The notes below the pieces were generated by a model, which made no database searches, was not told the origin of the DNA, and worked only from the letters and a program-made list of their open reading frames with translations. Shown here in pieces: positions 17,237 to 25,908 of a stretch of DNA of 35,356 bases (positions are counted from its first letter, which is position 1; each line of letters opens with the position of its first letter). The stretch covers positions 1-35,356 of the forward strand of contig CAMLLU010000060.1 in the NCBI GenBank assembly GCA_946480925.1, read 5' to 3'. The translations under genes were made by a program, and so were the position numbers. The stretch comes from an uncultured Rivibacter sp. (GTDB taxonomy: Bacteria > Pseudomonadota > Gammaproteobacteria > Burkholderiales > Burkholderiaceae).

Positions 17237-18110
17237 ATGCAAGCCGATCCCGTCTGGACTTCCGTGGACCCGCTGGGCGAGGCGCTGCATGCGCTGCGCA
17301 TGAGCGGGGTGTTCTATTGCCGCAGCGAATTCAGCGCGCCATGGGGGCTGGAGCTGCCGCCGATGCACGACTGCCTGATGTTCCACGTGCTCACCGCCGG
17401 GCGCTGCTGGATCGAGGTGGGCAGGGGCGGCCGGCAAGCTGTTCGAGCTGCCGCGCGAGCTGCTCAGCGAGCGCTACGAGGTGCTGCGCCATGGCGGCGG
17501 CGGTGCTGCGACCAGCGTGATCTGCGGCGCGGTGCGTTTCGAGCACCCCACCGCGCGGCAGTTGGTGGCCATGCTGCCGCCGCTGCTGCACGTGGAGGCC
17601 GCCAGCGTCCCGCATGCGCAATGGCTGCAGGCCACCTTGAGCTTCATGGCCGCCGAGGCACGCGAGCTGCGCCCCGGCGGCGAAGCGGTGGTTACGCGGC
17701 TGGCCGACATCCTGGTGATCCAGGCCATCCGCTCATGGATGGCTGAAGACCCAGCTGCGCGCGCCGGCTGGCTGGGGGCCTTGCGCGACCGGCAGATCGG
17801 CCGCGCGCTCGCGCTGATTCATCGCGACCCGGCTCGCCCGTGGACGCTGGCCATGCTGGCCGGCGAGGTGGCGATGTCGCGCTCGGCGTTCGCGGCGCGC
17901 TTCACCGAGCTGGTGGGCCAGCCAGCGATGCAGTACGTGGCGCGTTGGCGCATGCACGTGGCACAGGCCCGCTTGAAAGACCGCCGTGAAGGGCTGGGCG
18001 AGCTGGCTGGCCAGCTGGGCTACCAGTCGGAAGCGGCCTTCAGCCGCGCCTTCAAGCGGCTCATGGGCGTGTCACCCGGGGCGGTGCAGAAGCAAGGGGC
18101 GCCGCGCTGA
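17237..18110 (+). pseudogene. AraC-family regulator disrupted by internal deletion and frameshift
   Basis: The N-terminal cupin part is read from the ATG at 17237 (MQADPVWTSVDPLGEALHAL to CWIEVG), then the frame changes near 17425-17436. The rest continues in another frame from AGKLFELPRELLSERY through two AraC helix-turn-helix motifs (LAMLAGEVAMSRSAFAARF, LGYQSEAAFSRAF) to 18110. In cupin_6-type AraC proteins a stretch with the pattern L-x-P-G-D...P-x-G-x-x-H lies between these two pieces, and here it is missing. So the damage is a deletion of some tens of bases with loss of frame. A sequencing or assembly error remains possible. A GTG at 17481 could still start a truncated HTH protein of 209 aa. 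Confidence 0.72.
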
Positions 18111-18184
18111 AGCAGCCGAGGCGGTGCTGTCCGTGCCCGCTTTAGGATCGCCGCTCCATCCACGACACTTGACGAGGGGCCTGC

Positions 18185-18496
18185 ATGATTCTCGAAGTCG
18201 CCGACATCCGCATCTCGCCCGGCCAGCAGGCCGCCTTCGACGAAGCGATCAGCAGGGGCGTCGACACCGTGATCAGCCAGGCCAAGGGGTTCCGCGGCTA
18301 CAAGGTGAACCGCGGCGTCGAGTCACCCGAGCGCTATCTGCTGATGATCTGGTGGGACACGCTGGAAGACCACACGGTGGGCTTCCGCCAGTCGCCGGCC
18401 TTTGCGGCCTGGCGCGCGATCGTCGGGCCGTTCTTTGCGCAGCCGCCGCAGGTGGAGCACTTCGAACTGGTGGCCAAGTCGGCCGGCGACGTCTGA
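18185..18496 (+). CDS. Antibiotic biosynthesis monooxygenase (ABM) domain protein
   Basis: 103 aa, a single ferredoxin-like ABM domain: MILEVADIRISPGQQAAFDEA, central GFRGYKVNRGVESPERYLLM, and the typical DTLEDHTVGFRQSPAFAAWR segment. Members act as cofactor-free monooxygenases or heme-degrading or stress proteins. The exact role here is unknown. The ATG is preceded by GAGGGG. It lies 74 bp after the broken AraC regulator. Confidence 0.86.
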   Translation: MILEVADIRISPGQQAAFDEAISRGVDTVISQAKGFRGYKVNRGVESPERYLLMIWWDTLEDHTVGFRQSPAFAAWRAIVGPFFAQPPQVEHFELVAKSAGDV

Positions 18497-18518
18497 GCTG
18501 CCGCCTTCGCCGGCTCGC

Positions 18519-18794
18519 TCAGAAATGGGCGTGGCGCCCGTGGAGGTGGTGCAGGCGCACCTGGCGCCGCGCGGTGTGCCAGAGGTTTTCGGCGGCATCG
18601 ACACCGCCCACCAGCAGCGCGACCGGCAACGCGACTGCCATCGCGACCAGGAAGACCGGCAGCACCACCAGCAGAACCACCAGCCCGGCCAGACGCCGCA
18701 GCAGTCGTGCCGGGCTCGATCGTGCCGGCTCGCTGGAAGCGGCATCAGCCCTGTGAAGCGTGGCGTGGTGGGCGCAGGCGTTGTGGCGGTGCAT
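18519..18794 (-). CDS. Small His-rich protein with one hydrophobic segment
   Basis: About 91 aa, unrecognised. A His-rich N-terminus (five His in the first 14 residues) is followed by a long hydrophobic block (LAGLVVLLVVLPVFLVAMAVALPVALLVGG, shown here in parts as about residues 36-64), then a His-rich C-terminus (RLHHLHGRHAHF). In all, 11 His in 91 residues. The start is uncertain: ATG at 18794 or an in-frame GTG at 18809, neither with a strong ribosome site. It is divergent from the CorA-like gene (19092), which together with the His content hints at metal handling; this is inference. Chance ORF not excluded. Confidence 0.5.
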   Translation of the reverse strand: MHRHNACAHHATLHRADAASSEPARSSPARLLRRLAGLVVLLVVLPVFLVAMAVALPVALLVGGVDAAENLWHTARRQVRLHHLHGRHAHF

Positions 18795-18846
18795 GGTCGC
18801 GTGGAGCACAAGCTCACCGTGGAAGAGACCGATTCAATGTAGCGCC

Positions 18847-18869
18847 GAGCCCCCCGAATAGGGGGGCTC
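18847..18869. terminator. Perfect hairpin in the gap before the CorA-like gene
   Basis: GAGCCCCCC (18847-18855), loop GAATA, and GGGGGGCTC (18861-18869): a 9-bp perfect stem. It is followed on the plus strand by TAAGTG and not by a T-run. It may be a terminator or a leader structure. Confidence 0.45.
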
Positions 18870-18870
18870 T

Positions 18871-18890
18871 AAGTGTGACCAAGTGTGACG
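18871..18890. repeat. Tandem direct repeat AAGTGTGAC(C/G)
   Basis: Two adjacent 10-bp copies differ only at the last base. They lie directly after the hairpin at 18847-18869. Spacing of one helical turn would suit a regulator binding to one face; no regulator is assigned. The interval 18810-19091 (282 bp) otherwise holds only the inverted repeat at 18959-18991. Confidence 0.5.
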
Positions 18891-18958
18891 TTTCTTTGAC
18901 ATCGGTGATTTCGAGGCACAGCCAAAGGGCCTGAAGCAAGGCCAGCCCAAGATTGCTC

Positions 18959-18991
18959 ACTGCACCGGCGGTGCCTACCATCGGGTGCAGT
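18959..18991. promoter_or_regulatory. Inverted repeat upstream of the CorA-like gene
   Basis: ACTGCACC (18959-18966) and GGTGCAGT (18984-18991), 8-bp perfect arms separated by 17 bp, about 100 bp before the CorA-like start. It could be an operator or an RNA stem. No matching known motif. Confidence 0.4.
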
Positions 18992-19091
18992 CCACCTCGG
19001 GGAACGACATGGCCGCACCCTGCGCCTGCTCATGCCTGAAGCGCCAGCTGGGTGATGCAGCGCCGGCGGCGGCCGGCTGGCGGGGCGTGCG

Positions 19092-20789
19092 ATGAAGCAC
19101 GACCTTGCCGAGGGCGCGCAAGCTGCCGCGGCTCACGCCGCCGATCTGCAGGTTCGGCACTTCCGCCAGGCCTTGCTGTGGCCGCTGCGCCTGATGCCGG
19201 TGGCGGCTGGCGAAGATGTCGGCGCCGCCCGCGCGAAACCCTGGGAGCTGCTGCAGGCCCTGCCCGGCTCGCCATGGCGCGAGGTGGTGGACGAATACAC
19301 CGGCGACGCCGAAGGGTTCCACGAGCGCCACTACAACGAGTTCGTCAGCTTCCTGCCGTATGTGCAGCGCTTCCTGTACGGCGAAGGCCGGGCCCGGCGC
19401 GGCGGCAATGCGTCCGACACGGTGACCGGCTCGCCGATGCGTGTGCTGCGCCGCCGCGACGTGGCCCGCGTACGCGTGGTCACCCGCGAGGGCCATGCGC
19501 CGGTGCTGCTCGACGTGGCGCACGTCGACCTCTATTTCTTCTACGACGTCGACGTGATCCTGCTCAACGTCGAAGTCCATGCCGGCGAGCTCGACCTGCC
19601 GTGCGCACAGGAGCTGATGTACCGCTTCGGCCGGGCCTACCCGGCCGGCTGGAACGCGGCGGGCCAGCCGCTGCATGCACTGCGCTCGCTCGAATGGCTG
19701 GCAGCCGATGGCGCGGTGCTGGCGGCTTCGGACTCGCAGCAGCGCGAGGCCTTCCTGGCTCACGTGGCCGAGCACCGGGCGCCGCGCATCGCCTCGCACT
19801 GGGCCTGGCTGCTGGAGCCGCTGGTGGGCGACCACTCCGGCGAAGCCGGCGCGCTGCGCTACCGCCAGATCGAGTACTACCGCATGCCGCTGATGGCCTA
19901 CCTCGCGGTGGACGAGCCGCGTGAACTCACGCGCGACGACTTCATCCGCCTGGGGCTGGTGGTGGGCGCAGGCGATGCCGACACCGCGCTGCCCTTCGGC
20001 GCCCAGCACCTGGCCGACTTCGAGCAGCGCTATTGCTACGACCGCTTCTGGGCCGATGCCGGCGCAGCGCCCAATACACGCTACCTGTGCAGCGGCCATT
20101 CGCTGGTGGTGGTGGGCGATGCGCAATCTGCCTTCTACGCCTGCCGCGACCGCGGTGTGCTGGCGCAGTTCCGCCACCAGCACTTCCTGCTGTTCCTCAT
20201 CGCGCACTTCCAGAAGGCTGCGCTGCTGATGTTTTCCGACGTGCTGGTCGAGGCGCTGAAGCAGCTCGACGTGAGCGACGCCGGCAGCGTGCGCCGCTTC
20301 AAGCGCACCATCCGCTCCACCTTCGAGAGCTTTCTGCGCTTCACCCACCGCTACTGGTTCCACGAGGTCTCTCAGCAGGCGCAGGTGAAGGCGCTGTTCC
20401 GCCTGTGCGCGCGGCACCTCGAGCTGGACGCGCTGTACGCCGAGGTGAAGGAGCGCATCGCCGACATGAACAGCTACCTCGATGCCGACAGCCTGCGGCG
20501 CCAGGCCAACACCGTGGTGCGGCTGACGGTGGTCACGATCTTCGGCCTCATCGGCACCGTGACCACCGGCTTCCTCGGCATGAACCTCATCGCCGCGGCC
20601 GACGAGCCGCTGGCCTTGCGGTTGCTCTATTTCGCCGCCACCTTCGGCGCAACCTGGGCGCTCACGGTCTACACCATCGTGAAATCCAAGCGCCTGTCGG
20701 ACCTGCTGGATGCGCTGTCGGACGAGCGCCTGCCGCTGCTGGGCAAGCTGCGGGCGCTGTTCGACGTGTGGGGCCGGCGTTCGCAGTGA
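19092..20789 (+). CDS. Large CorA-like divalent cation transporter family protein
   Basis: 565 aa. The C-terminal part looks like CorA/ZntB: a long helical region (KERIADMNSYLDADSLRRQ), a first membrane helix (about residues 474-495), the signature Gly-Met-Asn at 496-498 (in GFLGMNLI), and a second membrane helix (about 507-530). It ends in a basic cytoplasmic tail. CorA proteins are pentameric Mg/Co/Ni channels and ZntB transports Zn. The N-terminal soluble part (about 450 residues) is much longer than in classical CorA (316-350 aa total) and I cannot assign it fully. The Met-Asn after Gly is kept, but the usual preceding Tyr is Leu (LGMN). No strong ribosome site is seen before the ATG at 19092. 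Ion unknown. Confidence 0.8.
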   Translation: MKHDLAEGAQAAAAHAADLQVRHFRQALLWPLRLMPVAAGEDVGAARAKPWELLQALPGSPWREVVDEYTGDAEGFHERHYNEFVSFLPYVQRFLYGEGRARRGGNASDTVTGSPMRVLRRRDVARVRVVTREGHAPVLLDVAHVDLYFFYDVDVILLNVEVHAGELDLPCAQELMYRFGRAYPAGWNAAGQPLHALRSLEWLAADGAVLAASDSQQREAFLAHVAEHRAPRIASHWAWLLEPLVGDHSGEAGALRYRQIEYYRMPLMAYLAVDEPRELTRDDFIRLGLVVGAGDADTALPFGAQHLADFEQRYCYDRFWADAGAAPNTRYLCSGHSLVVVGDAQSAFYACRDRGVLAQFRHQHFLLFLIAHFQKAALLMFSDVLVEALKQLDVSDAGSVRRFKRTIRSTFESFLRFTHRYWFHEVSQQAQVKALFRLCARHLELDALYAEVKERIADMNSYLDADSLRRQANTVVRLTVVTIFGLIGTVTTGFLGMNLIAAADEPLALRLLYFAATFGATWALTVYTIVKSKRLSDLLDALSDERLPLLGKLRALFDVWGRRSQ

Positions 20790-20836
20790 GCGCGATGGCG
20801 ATGCCGTCAACGGGCGCGTCTGCAGCGTCTACGGCT

Positions 20837-21217
20837 TCACAGCTCGATGTCCCAGCGGCATTCGCAGCGCTTGCACTGCACCTTCAGCCGCTGGTAGCGG
20901 GCGTCTTCGTCGAGCAGCCGCCACTTGGCGTAGGCATCGCATTCGGGGCAGACCGCCTGGTTGGCCACGTGTTCGGCATGCATGAGCAAGTACACGTAGC
21001 GCCGCAGCGCCCACAGACCGATCGCCGCACTGGCCGCGGCGCACAGCAAGGTGAGCAACTGATCGCCCAGGGGCGCCGTGCCGCTGTAGACCTCGGCGCT
21101 ACCGAGCAAGCCCACCGCGCACAGCACCAGCAGCACCAGGTGGGCGTGGCTCTGGATCAGCTCCCGCTCGTACCACTTGCGAAAGCCGGCCTGCCGGATC
21201 GTTTGCGCAATCTTCAT
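20837..21217 (-). CDS. Membrane protein with C-terminal zinc ribbon
   Basis: 126 aa, unrecognised family. Two membrane segments (about 26-43 and 52-72) are followed by a soluble tail with Cys90-x-x-Cys93 (VCPECDAY) and Cys115-x-x-Cys118-x-Cys120 (CKRCECRW), a zinc-ribbon pattern. The N-terminus is basic/amphipathic (KIAQTIRQAGFRKWYEREL). The ATG at 21217 was chosen because a GGGAGC site is nearby and the upstream frame is low-complexity antisense. It is convergent with the CorA-like gene and lies 76 bp after the YdjM-like gene on the same strand. Confidence 0.75.
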   Translation of the reverse strand: MKIAQTIRQAGFRKWYERELIQSHAHLVLLVLCAVGLLGSAEVYSGTAPLGDQLLTLLCAAASAAIGLWALRRYVYLLMHAEHVANQAVCPECDAYAKWRLLDEDARYQRLKVQCKRCECRWDIEL

Positions 21218-21293
21218 GGCGATGCTCCCGCCGAAGTAGCCTGCCCGGAAAGCAGGCCTGTGTGCATCTTCGCACCGCCGGGTGTCCCTGCGC

Positions 21294-22301
21294 TCAGCGT
21301 GGCGCGGGCACCGGGTCGCCGAGCAGCCGCCGCCACAGCCATGGCAGCCCTCGCTCCAGGTCGAGCCGCGTGCCCACCTGTTGCGGCGCAATGGGCGAGG
21401 CCTGCGGGCTTTGCCTGCGCGCCACGGCAAAGCTGAAGACGTAGTACGGCTCCTGGCCCATCCGCAGGTCGGTGATGCGCAGCTCACCGTCGTGTTCGCT
21501 CATCTTGAAGAAGCCGCGGCTGAACCACGCGATGCGCTCGGTATGCCAATCGCCGCGAAGTTCTTCATAGAGGCGTTCTCCGCGCGGGAAGTGATCGAAT
21601 GAAATCTTGCGTTCACGGTCGAGCAGCGAATAGAAGCCTTCGGCGTAGCCCGCGGGGGTGATGGCGACCACACGCCACAGCAGTGTGTTGAGCGGTGCGG
21701 GCGTGACCAGCAGACGCTGCACGGGCTGGCCTTGCGCCCGCAGCGACTCGGTCGCAACGTGCGTGACAAGCTGTTGCGCCACCGCGCTCCAGGCCAGGTA
21801 GACGCTGGAAAGTACCAGCCCGGCGGCGTTCCACTTCATGGCCCGTGCATCGCGCAGGCACAGCGCTGCCACCACACCCACGATCAGCGGCAGCGTGTAC
21901 AGCAGGTCGATGATGAAGATGCTGCCCACGGCGAATGGGCGGTCGGTGAAGGGCAGCAGCAGTTGCGTGCCGTACACCGTCATCAGGTCCAGCAGCGGGT
22001 GGGTCACCAGGGCCAGCCACACCGCCAGCCACCAGCGTCGCCATTGCGGCAACTCGCCATGCAGCCGCGCGGGCAGCCAGGCGATGAGCGGCGACGCCAG
22101 CGTCAGCCAGAACAGCGCATGGCTTTCAGCTCGGTGCAGCGTCATGTTGCGGATCGGGTCGCCGTGGTCGATGAAGGCGTCGAGGTCTGGCAGCGTGCCG
22201 CAGATGCCGCCCCACAGCGCCGCCTTCCACACGGCGGTGCGCCGGCCCATGGCGGCCACGCCGACGGCGGCGCCGAGCGCGAGTTGGGTGAGCGAGTCCA
22301 T
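21294..22301 (-). CDS. YdjM-like membrane-bound metal-dependent hydrolase
   Basis: 335 aa. The family signature is at the start: MDSLTQLALGAAVG, then GTLPDLDAF, H-x-x-SHALFW (in LHRAESHALFW) and THPLLDLMTVYG, i.e. His/Asp residues spread over membrane helices as in PF04307 (LexA-regulated YdjM-type, annotated as metal-dependent hydrolases). Four to five hydrophobic segments fill residues 1-200. The C-terminal 130 residues are soluble with a FDHFPRGERLYEELRG stretch. Biochemical activity is not proven for the family. Confidence 0.88.
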   Translation of the reverse strand: MDSLTQLALGAAVGVAAMGRRTAVWKAALWGGICGTLPDLDAFIDHGDPIRNMTLHRAESHALFWLTLASPLIAWLPARLHGELPQWRRWWLAVWLALVTHPLLDLMTVYGTQLLLPFTDRPFAVGSIFIIDLLYTLPLIVGVVAALCLRDARAMKWNAAGLVLSSVYLAWSAVAQQLVTHVATESLRAQGQPVQRLLVTPAPLNTLLWRVVAITPAGYAEGFYSLLDRERKISFDHFPRGERLYEELRGDWHTERIAWFSRGFFKMSEHDGELRITDLRMGQEPYYVFSFAVARRQSPQASPIAPQQVGTRLDLERGLPWLWRRLLGDPVPAPR

Positions 22302-22428
22302 GGCAGGCGATTGTGGCGGGCCAGATTTTCCGGGGCGTCGCGAGTGACGAGCCTCGTTCGACGACCATGCCCCGCTATGCCGCCCATCTCCCGCTGACGT
22401 GCGTGGGTTCAGCTGGGCCGGCGCCAGC

Positions 22429-25400
22429 TCACATGCTGCGGCGGTACTGGCCGCCCACCTCGAACAGCGCGCTGGTGATCTGCCCGAGCGAACACACCCG
22501 CACTGCGTCCATCAGCACTTCGAACACGTTGCGGTTCTCGATCACGGCCTGCTGCAGGCGCTTGAGCATGGCCGGTGATTCCTTCGCGTGCCCTGCGTGG
22601 AAGTCGGCCAGGCGCTTGAGTTGCGACTGCTTTTCCTCTTCGGTGGAGCGGGCCAGCTCCAGTACTTCGGGGATGGCATCGCCGTGCGGGTTGCGGAAGG
22701 TGTTGACGCCGATGATGGGCAGCTCGCCGGTGTGCTTCTGCATCTCGTAGTGCATCGACTCGTCCTGGATGCGGCCGCGCTGGTAGCCGGTTTCCATGGC
22801 GCCCAGCACGCCGCCGCGTTCGCTGATGCGCTCGAACTCGGCCAGCACCGCCTCTTCCACCAGCTCGGTCAGCTCGTCGATGATGAAGGCGCCCTGGTTC
22901 GGGTTCTCGTTTTTTGCCAGGCCCCACTCGCGGTTGATGATGAGCTGGATGGCCATCGCGCGACGCACGCTCTCTTCGGTGGGCGTGGTGATCGCTTCGT
23001 CATACGCGTTGGTGTGCAGAGAGTTGCAGTTGTCGTAGATGGCGATCAACGCCTGCAGCGTGGTGCGGATGTCGTTGAAGGCGATCTCCTGCGCATGCAG
23101 GCTGCGGCCCGAGGTCTGCACGTGGTACTTGAGCTTCTGGCTGCGTTCGTTGGCCCCGTACTTCTCGCGCATGCTGACGGCCCAGATGCGGCGCGCCACG
23201 CGGCCCAGCACCGTGTATTCCGGGTCCATGCCGTTGCTGAAGAAGAAGCTCAGGTTGGGCGCGAAGTCGTCGATGTGCATGCCGCGCGCCAGGTAGGCCT
23301 CCACGAAGGTGAAGCCGTTGGACAGCGTCATCGCGAGCTGCGAGATCGGGTTCGCTCCCGCCTCGGCGATGTGATAGCCGCTGATGGACACCGAGTAGAA
23401 GTTGCGTACGTTGTGGTGCACGAAGTACTCGGCGATGTCGCCCATCACCTTCAATGAAAACTCCGTCGAGAAGATGCAGGTGTTCTGGCCCTGGTCTTCC
23501 TTCAGGATGTCGGCCTGCACCGTGCCGCGCACGTTCTCGAGCACCCAGGCCTTGATCTTCTGCGCTTCGGTGTCGGTGGGCTCACGGCCGTTGTCGGCCT
23601 TGAACTTGTCGAGCTGCTGGTCGATGGCGGTGTTCATGAACATCGCCAGGATCGTCGGCGCCGGGCCGTTGATCGTCATCGAGACAGACGTGCTGGGGTT
23701 CGTGAGATCGAAGCCACCGTAGAGCACTTCCATGTCGTCCAGCGTTGCGACAGAGACGCCGGAGTTGCCCACCTTGCCGTAGATGTCAGGCCTCACCGCG
23801 GGGTCGTGACCGTAGAGCGTCACCGAATCGAACGCGGTCGAGAGCCGCTTGGCCGGCATGCCTTCGGAGAGCAGCTTGAAGCGCCGGTTGGTACGGAAGG
23901 GGTCGCCTTCACCGGCGAACATACGGGTCGGGTCTTCGCCCTCGCGCTTGAAGGCAAACACGCCGGCCGTGTAGGGGTAGCTGCCCGGCACGTTCTCGAG
24001 CATCAGCCACTTGAGCAGCTCGCCGTGGTCTTCGTACTGCGGCAGCGCCACCTTGCGGATCTTGGTGCCCGAAAGCGACGTGTGCACGAGCGACGTGCGG
24101 ATCTCCTTGTCGCGGATCTTCACGACGTATTCGTCGCCCGCGTACGACTGCTGCATCTGCGGCCATTGCGCGAGCAGCTTGCGGGCGTCGGGCGACAGCT
24201 GGTCTTCGCGCTGCGTGGCCAGTTCCTCTAGCGCCGCAAGGCCCTCCCTCTTCTTGGCTTCGTCCAGCAACCGGGCCGACGCGCGCAGCTGCTGCGCCTC
24301 ACGCGCCAGCCTCGCTTCACGGCGCGCGCGCGCCTTGTAGCCGCGCACCGTGTCGGCGATCTCGGCCAGGTAGCGCACGCGAGCCGCCGGCACCACCGGC
24401 GTCTGGTGCGTGCTGTGGCGCGTGTCGACCTTGGGCAGCCGGCCTTCGCCAAGCTTGAGCCCCAGCTCTGCCAGGCGCGCCGCCAGGGCCTGGTACAGCG
24501 CGGTGACACCGTCGTCATTGAAGCGGCTGGCCATCGTGCCGAACACCGGCATCTGCTCGGGCCGCTTGCCGAAGGCTTCCCTGTTGCGCTGCACCTGCTT
24601 GGAAACGTCGCGCAGCGCATCGAGCGCGCCCTTGCGGTCGAACTTGTTGATCGCCACGTATTCCGCGAAGTCCAGCATGTCGATCTTCTCGAGCTGGCTG
24701 GCAGCGCCGTACTCGGGCGTCATCACGTACATCGGCACGTCCACGTGCGGCACGATGGCTGCGTCGCCCTGGCCGATGCCCGAGGTCTCGACGATCACGA
24801 GGTCGAAGCGCGCGGCCTTGCAGGCCGCCACCACGTCGGGCAAGGCTGCGCTGATCTCGCTGCCAGCCTCTCGCGTGGCCAGGCTGCGCATGAAGACCCG
24901 CGTGCCGTTCTGCCAGGGATTGATCGCATTCATGCGGATGCGGTCGCCCAGCAGTGCACCGCCGCTCTTGCGCCGCGACGGGTCGATGCTGATGACCGCG
25001 ATGCGCAGTGCATCGCCCTGGTCGAGCCGCATGCGGCGGATCAGCTCGTCGGTCAGCGACGACTTGCCCGCACCGCCCGTGCCGGTGATGCCGAGCACCG
25101 GCACCTGCGCGCCGCTGGCCGCGTCGTGCAGGGCAGCCTTCAGCTTCGCGTCGATCGCGCCGTTTTCCAGCGCGGTGATCAACTGCGCCAGCGCGCGCCA
25201 GTTTGGTTCGTCGTGCCCGCGGATCGCATCGAGCTTCCTGGGCGTCGCGCCGGTCAGGTCGCGGTCGCAGCGCATCACCATCTCGCCGATCATTCCGGCC
25301 AGCCCCATGCGCTGGCCGTCCTCGGGGCTGAAGATGCGCACGCCGTGGTCGGCCAGATCGCGGATCTCACTCGGCACGATGACCCCGCCGCCGCCGCCGA

Positions 25401-25713
25401 ACACCTGGATGTGCTCGCCGCCGCGCGCCCGCAGCAACTCCACCATGTATTTGAAATACTCGACGTGACCACCCTGGTAGGAGCTCACTGCGATGCCCTG
25501 CACGTCTTCCTGAAGCGCCGCGGTCACCACCTCGTCGACCGAGCGGTTGTGCCCGAGATGGATCACCTCCGCGCCCATGCCCATCAGGATGCGCCGCATG
25601 ATGTTGATCGACGCATCGTGGCCGTCAAACAACGATGCGGCGGTGACGAAGCGCACCTTGTGGGTCGGCCGGTACTCGGCCAGCGCCTTGAACTCTGCGG
25701 ACAGGTCGGTCAT
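22429..25713 (-). CDS. icmF: Fused isobutyryl-CoA mutase IcmF (B12-binding + MeaI-type GTPase + mutase)
   Basis: 1094 aa, the full IcmF length. Adenosylcobalamin-dependent isomerase interconverting isobutyryl-CoA and n-butyryl-CoA, with its own G-protein chaperone. The cobalamin-binding domain comes first (His32 in [11 protein letters not shown]). The GTPase has Walker [10 protein letters not shown] (211-219) and NKFD (356-359). The mutase TIM barrel then occupies about 550-1094. Substrate-pocket positions that separate isobutyryl- from methylmalonyl-CoA mutase carry Phe586 (in AGVFAF) and Gln743 (in EDQGQNTC), as in characterised IcmF. The His equivalent to MCM His244 is His781 (SGYHIAEAG). 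A GAGGAG site precedes the ATG. Confidence 0.96.
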   Translation of the reverse strand: MTDLSAEFKALAEYRPTHKVRFVTAASLFDGHDASINIMRRILMGMGAEVIHLGHNRSVDEVVTAALQEDVQGIAVSSYQGGHVEYFKYMVELLRARGGEHIQVFGGGGGVIVPSEIRDLADHGVRIFSPEDGQRMGLAGMIGEMVMRCDRDLTGATPRKLDAIRGHDEPNWRALAQLITALENGAIDAKLKAALHDAASGAQVPVLGITGTGGAGKSSLTDELIRRMRLDQGDALRIAVISIDPSRRKSGGALLGDRIRMNAINPWQNGTRVFMRSLATREAGSEISAALPDVVAACKAARFDLVIVETSGIGQGDAAIVPHVDVPMYVMTPEYGAASQLEKIDMLDFAEYVAINKFDRKGALDALRDVSKQVQRNREAFGKRPEQMPVFGTMASRFNDDGVTALYQALAARLAELGLKLGEGRLPKVDTRHSTHQTPVVPAARVRYLAEIADTVRGYKARARREARLAREAQQLRASARLLDEAKKREGLAALEELATQREDQLSPDARKLLAQWPQMQQSYAGDEYVVKIRDKEIRTSLVHTSLSGTKIRKVALPQYEDHGELLKWLMLENVPGSYPYTAGVFAFKREGEDPTRMFAGEGDPFRTNRRFKLLSEGMPAKRLSTAFDSVTLYGHDPAVRPDIYGKVGNSGVSVATLDDMEVLYGGFDLTNPSTSVSMTINGPAPTILAMFMNTAIDQQLDKFKADNGREPTDTEAQKIKAWVLENVRGTVQADILKEDQGQNTCIFSTEFSLKVMGDIAEYFVHHNVRNFYSVSISGYHIAEAGANPISQLAMTLSNGFTFVEAYLARGMHIDDFAPNLSFFFSNGMDPEYTVLGRVARRIWAVSMREKYGANERSQKLKYHVQTSGRSLHAQEIAFNDIRTTLQALIAIYDNCNSLHTNAYDEAITTPTEESVRRAMAIQLIINREWGLAKNENPNQGAFIIDELTELVEEAVLAEFERISERGGVLGAMETGYQRGRIQDESMHYEMQKHTGELPIIGVNTFRNPHGDAIPEVLELARSTEEEKQSQLKRLADFHAGHAKESPAMLKRLQQAVIENRNVFEVLMDAVRVCSLGQITSALFEVGGQYRRSM

Positions 25714-25760
25714 GTCGTCTCCTCGGCCACGGCTGCTCTGCGGCAGTCGGTCGCCTTCAG

Positions 25761-25784
25761 ATTTACGTTTACGTAAACGTCAAT
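25761..25784 (-). promoter_or_regulatory. Long palindromic operator upstream of icmF
   Basis: ACGTTTACGTAAACGT (25765-25780) is a perfect 16-bp palindrome, extended to 24 bp (25761-25784) with one mismatched pair. It lies 50-70 bp before the icmF start. The A/T-rich TTATAT (minus strand, 25789-25784) just upstream may be a -10 element, with a poor -35 (TTCCTG) 17 bp before it, so the palindrome would overlap the transcription start and fit a repressor. The core resembles sites of LiuR-type (MerR-family) regulators of branched-chain acyl-CoA catabolism; that link is from memory. Confidence 0.65.
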
Positions 25785-25908
25785 ATAACTGCATCGAATC
25801 CGCCCCAGGAATGCGGTCGCTGTGGTGGCAGGGCCGTTACGGCTGGTCACCACAAGCGAAGGGCCCCACAATGCGGCCCCAGCCCGAATCACCCGTGAGC
25901 ACCACTCG

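Noticed and set aside
17400..17490. Programmed ribosomal frameshift in the AraC-like gene
   Set aside because: No slippery heptamer or pseudoknot is seen, and conserved residues are missing, not just shifted, so a deletion is the simpler explanation.
18896..18924. TTGACA as a -35 box for the CorA-like gene
   Set aside because: No acceptable -10 element lies 16-18 bp downstream.
18975..20810. Minus-strand open frame of 611 codons opposite the CorA-like gene
   Set aside because: Low-complexity Gln/His/Arg composition, while the plus frame has membrane helices and the GMN motif.
22411..22429. Hairpin AGCTGG/CCAGCT at the icmF stop as a terminator
   Set aside because: Only 6 bp and no T-run; too weak to call.
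24406..25776. Plus-strand open frame of 456 codons opposite icmF
   Set aside because: Antisense to a protein with full domain support; no recognisable motif.
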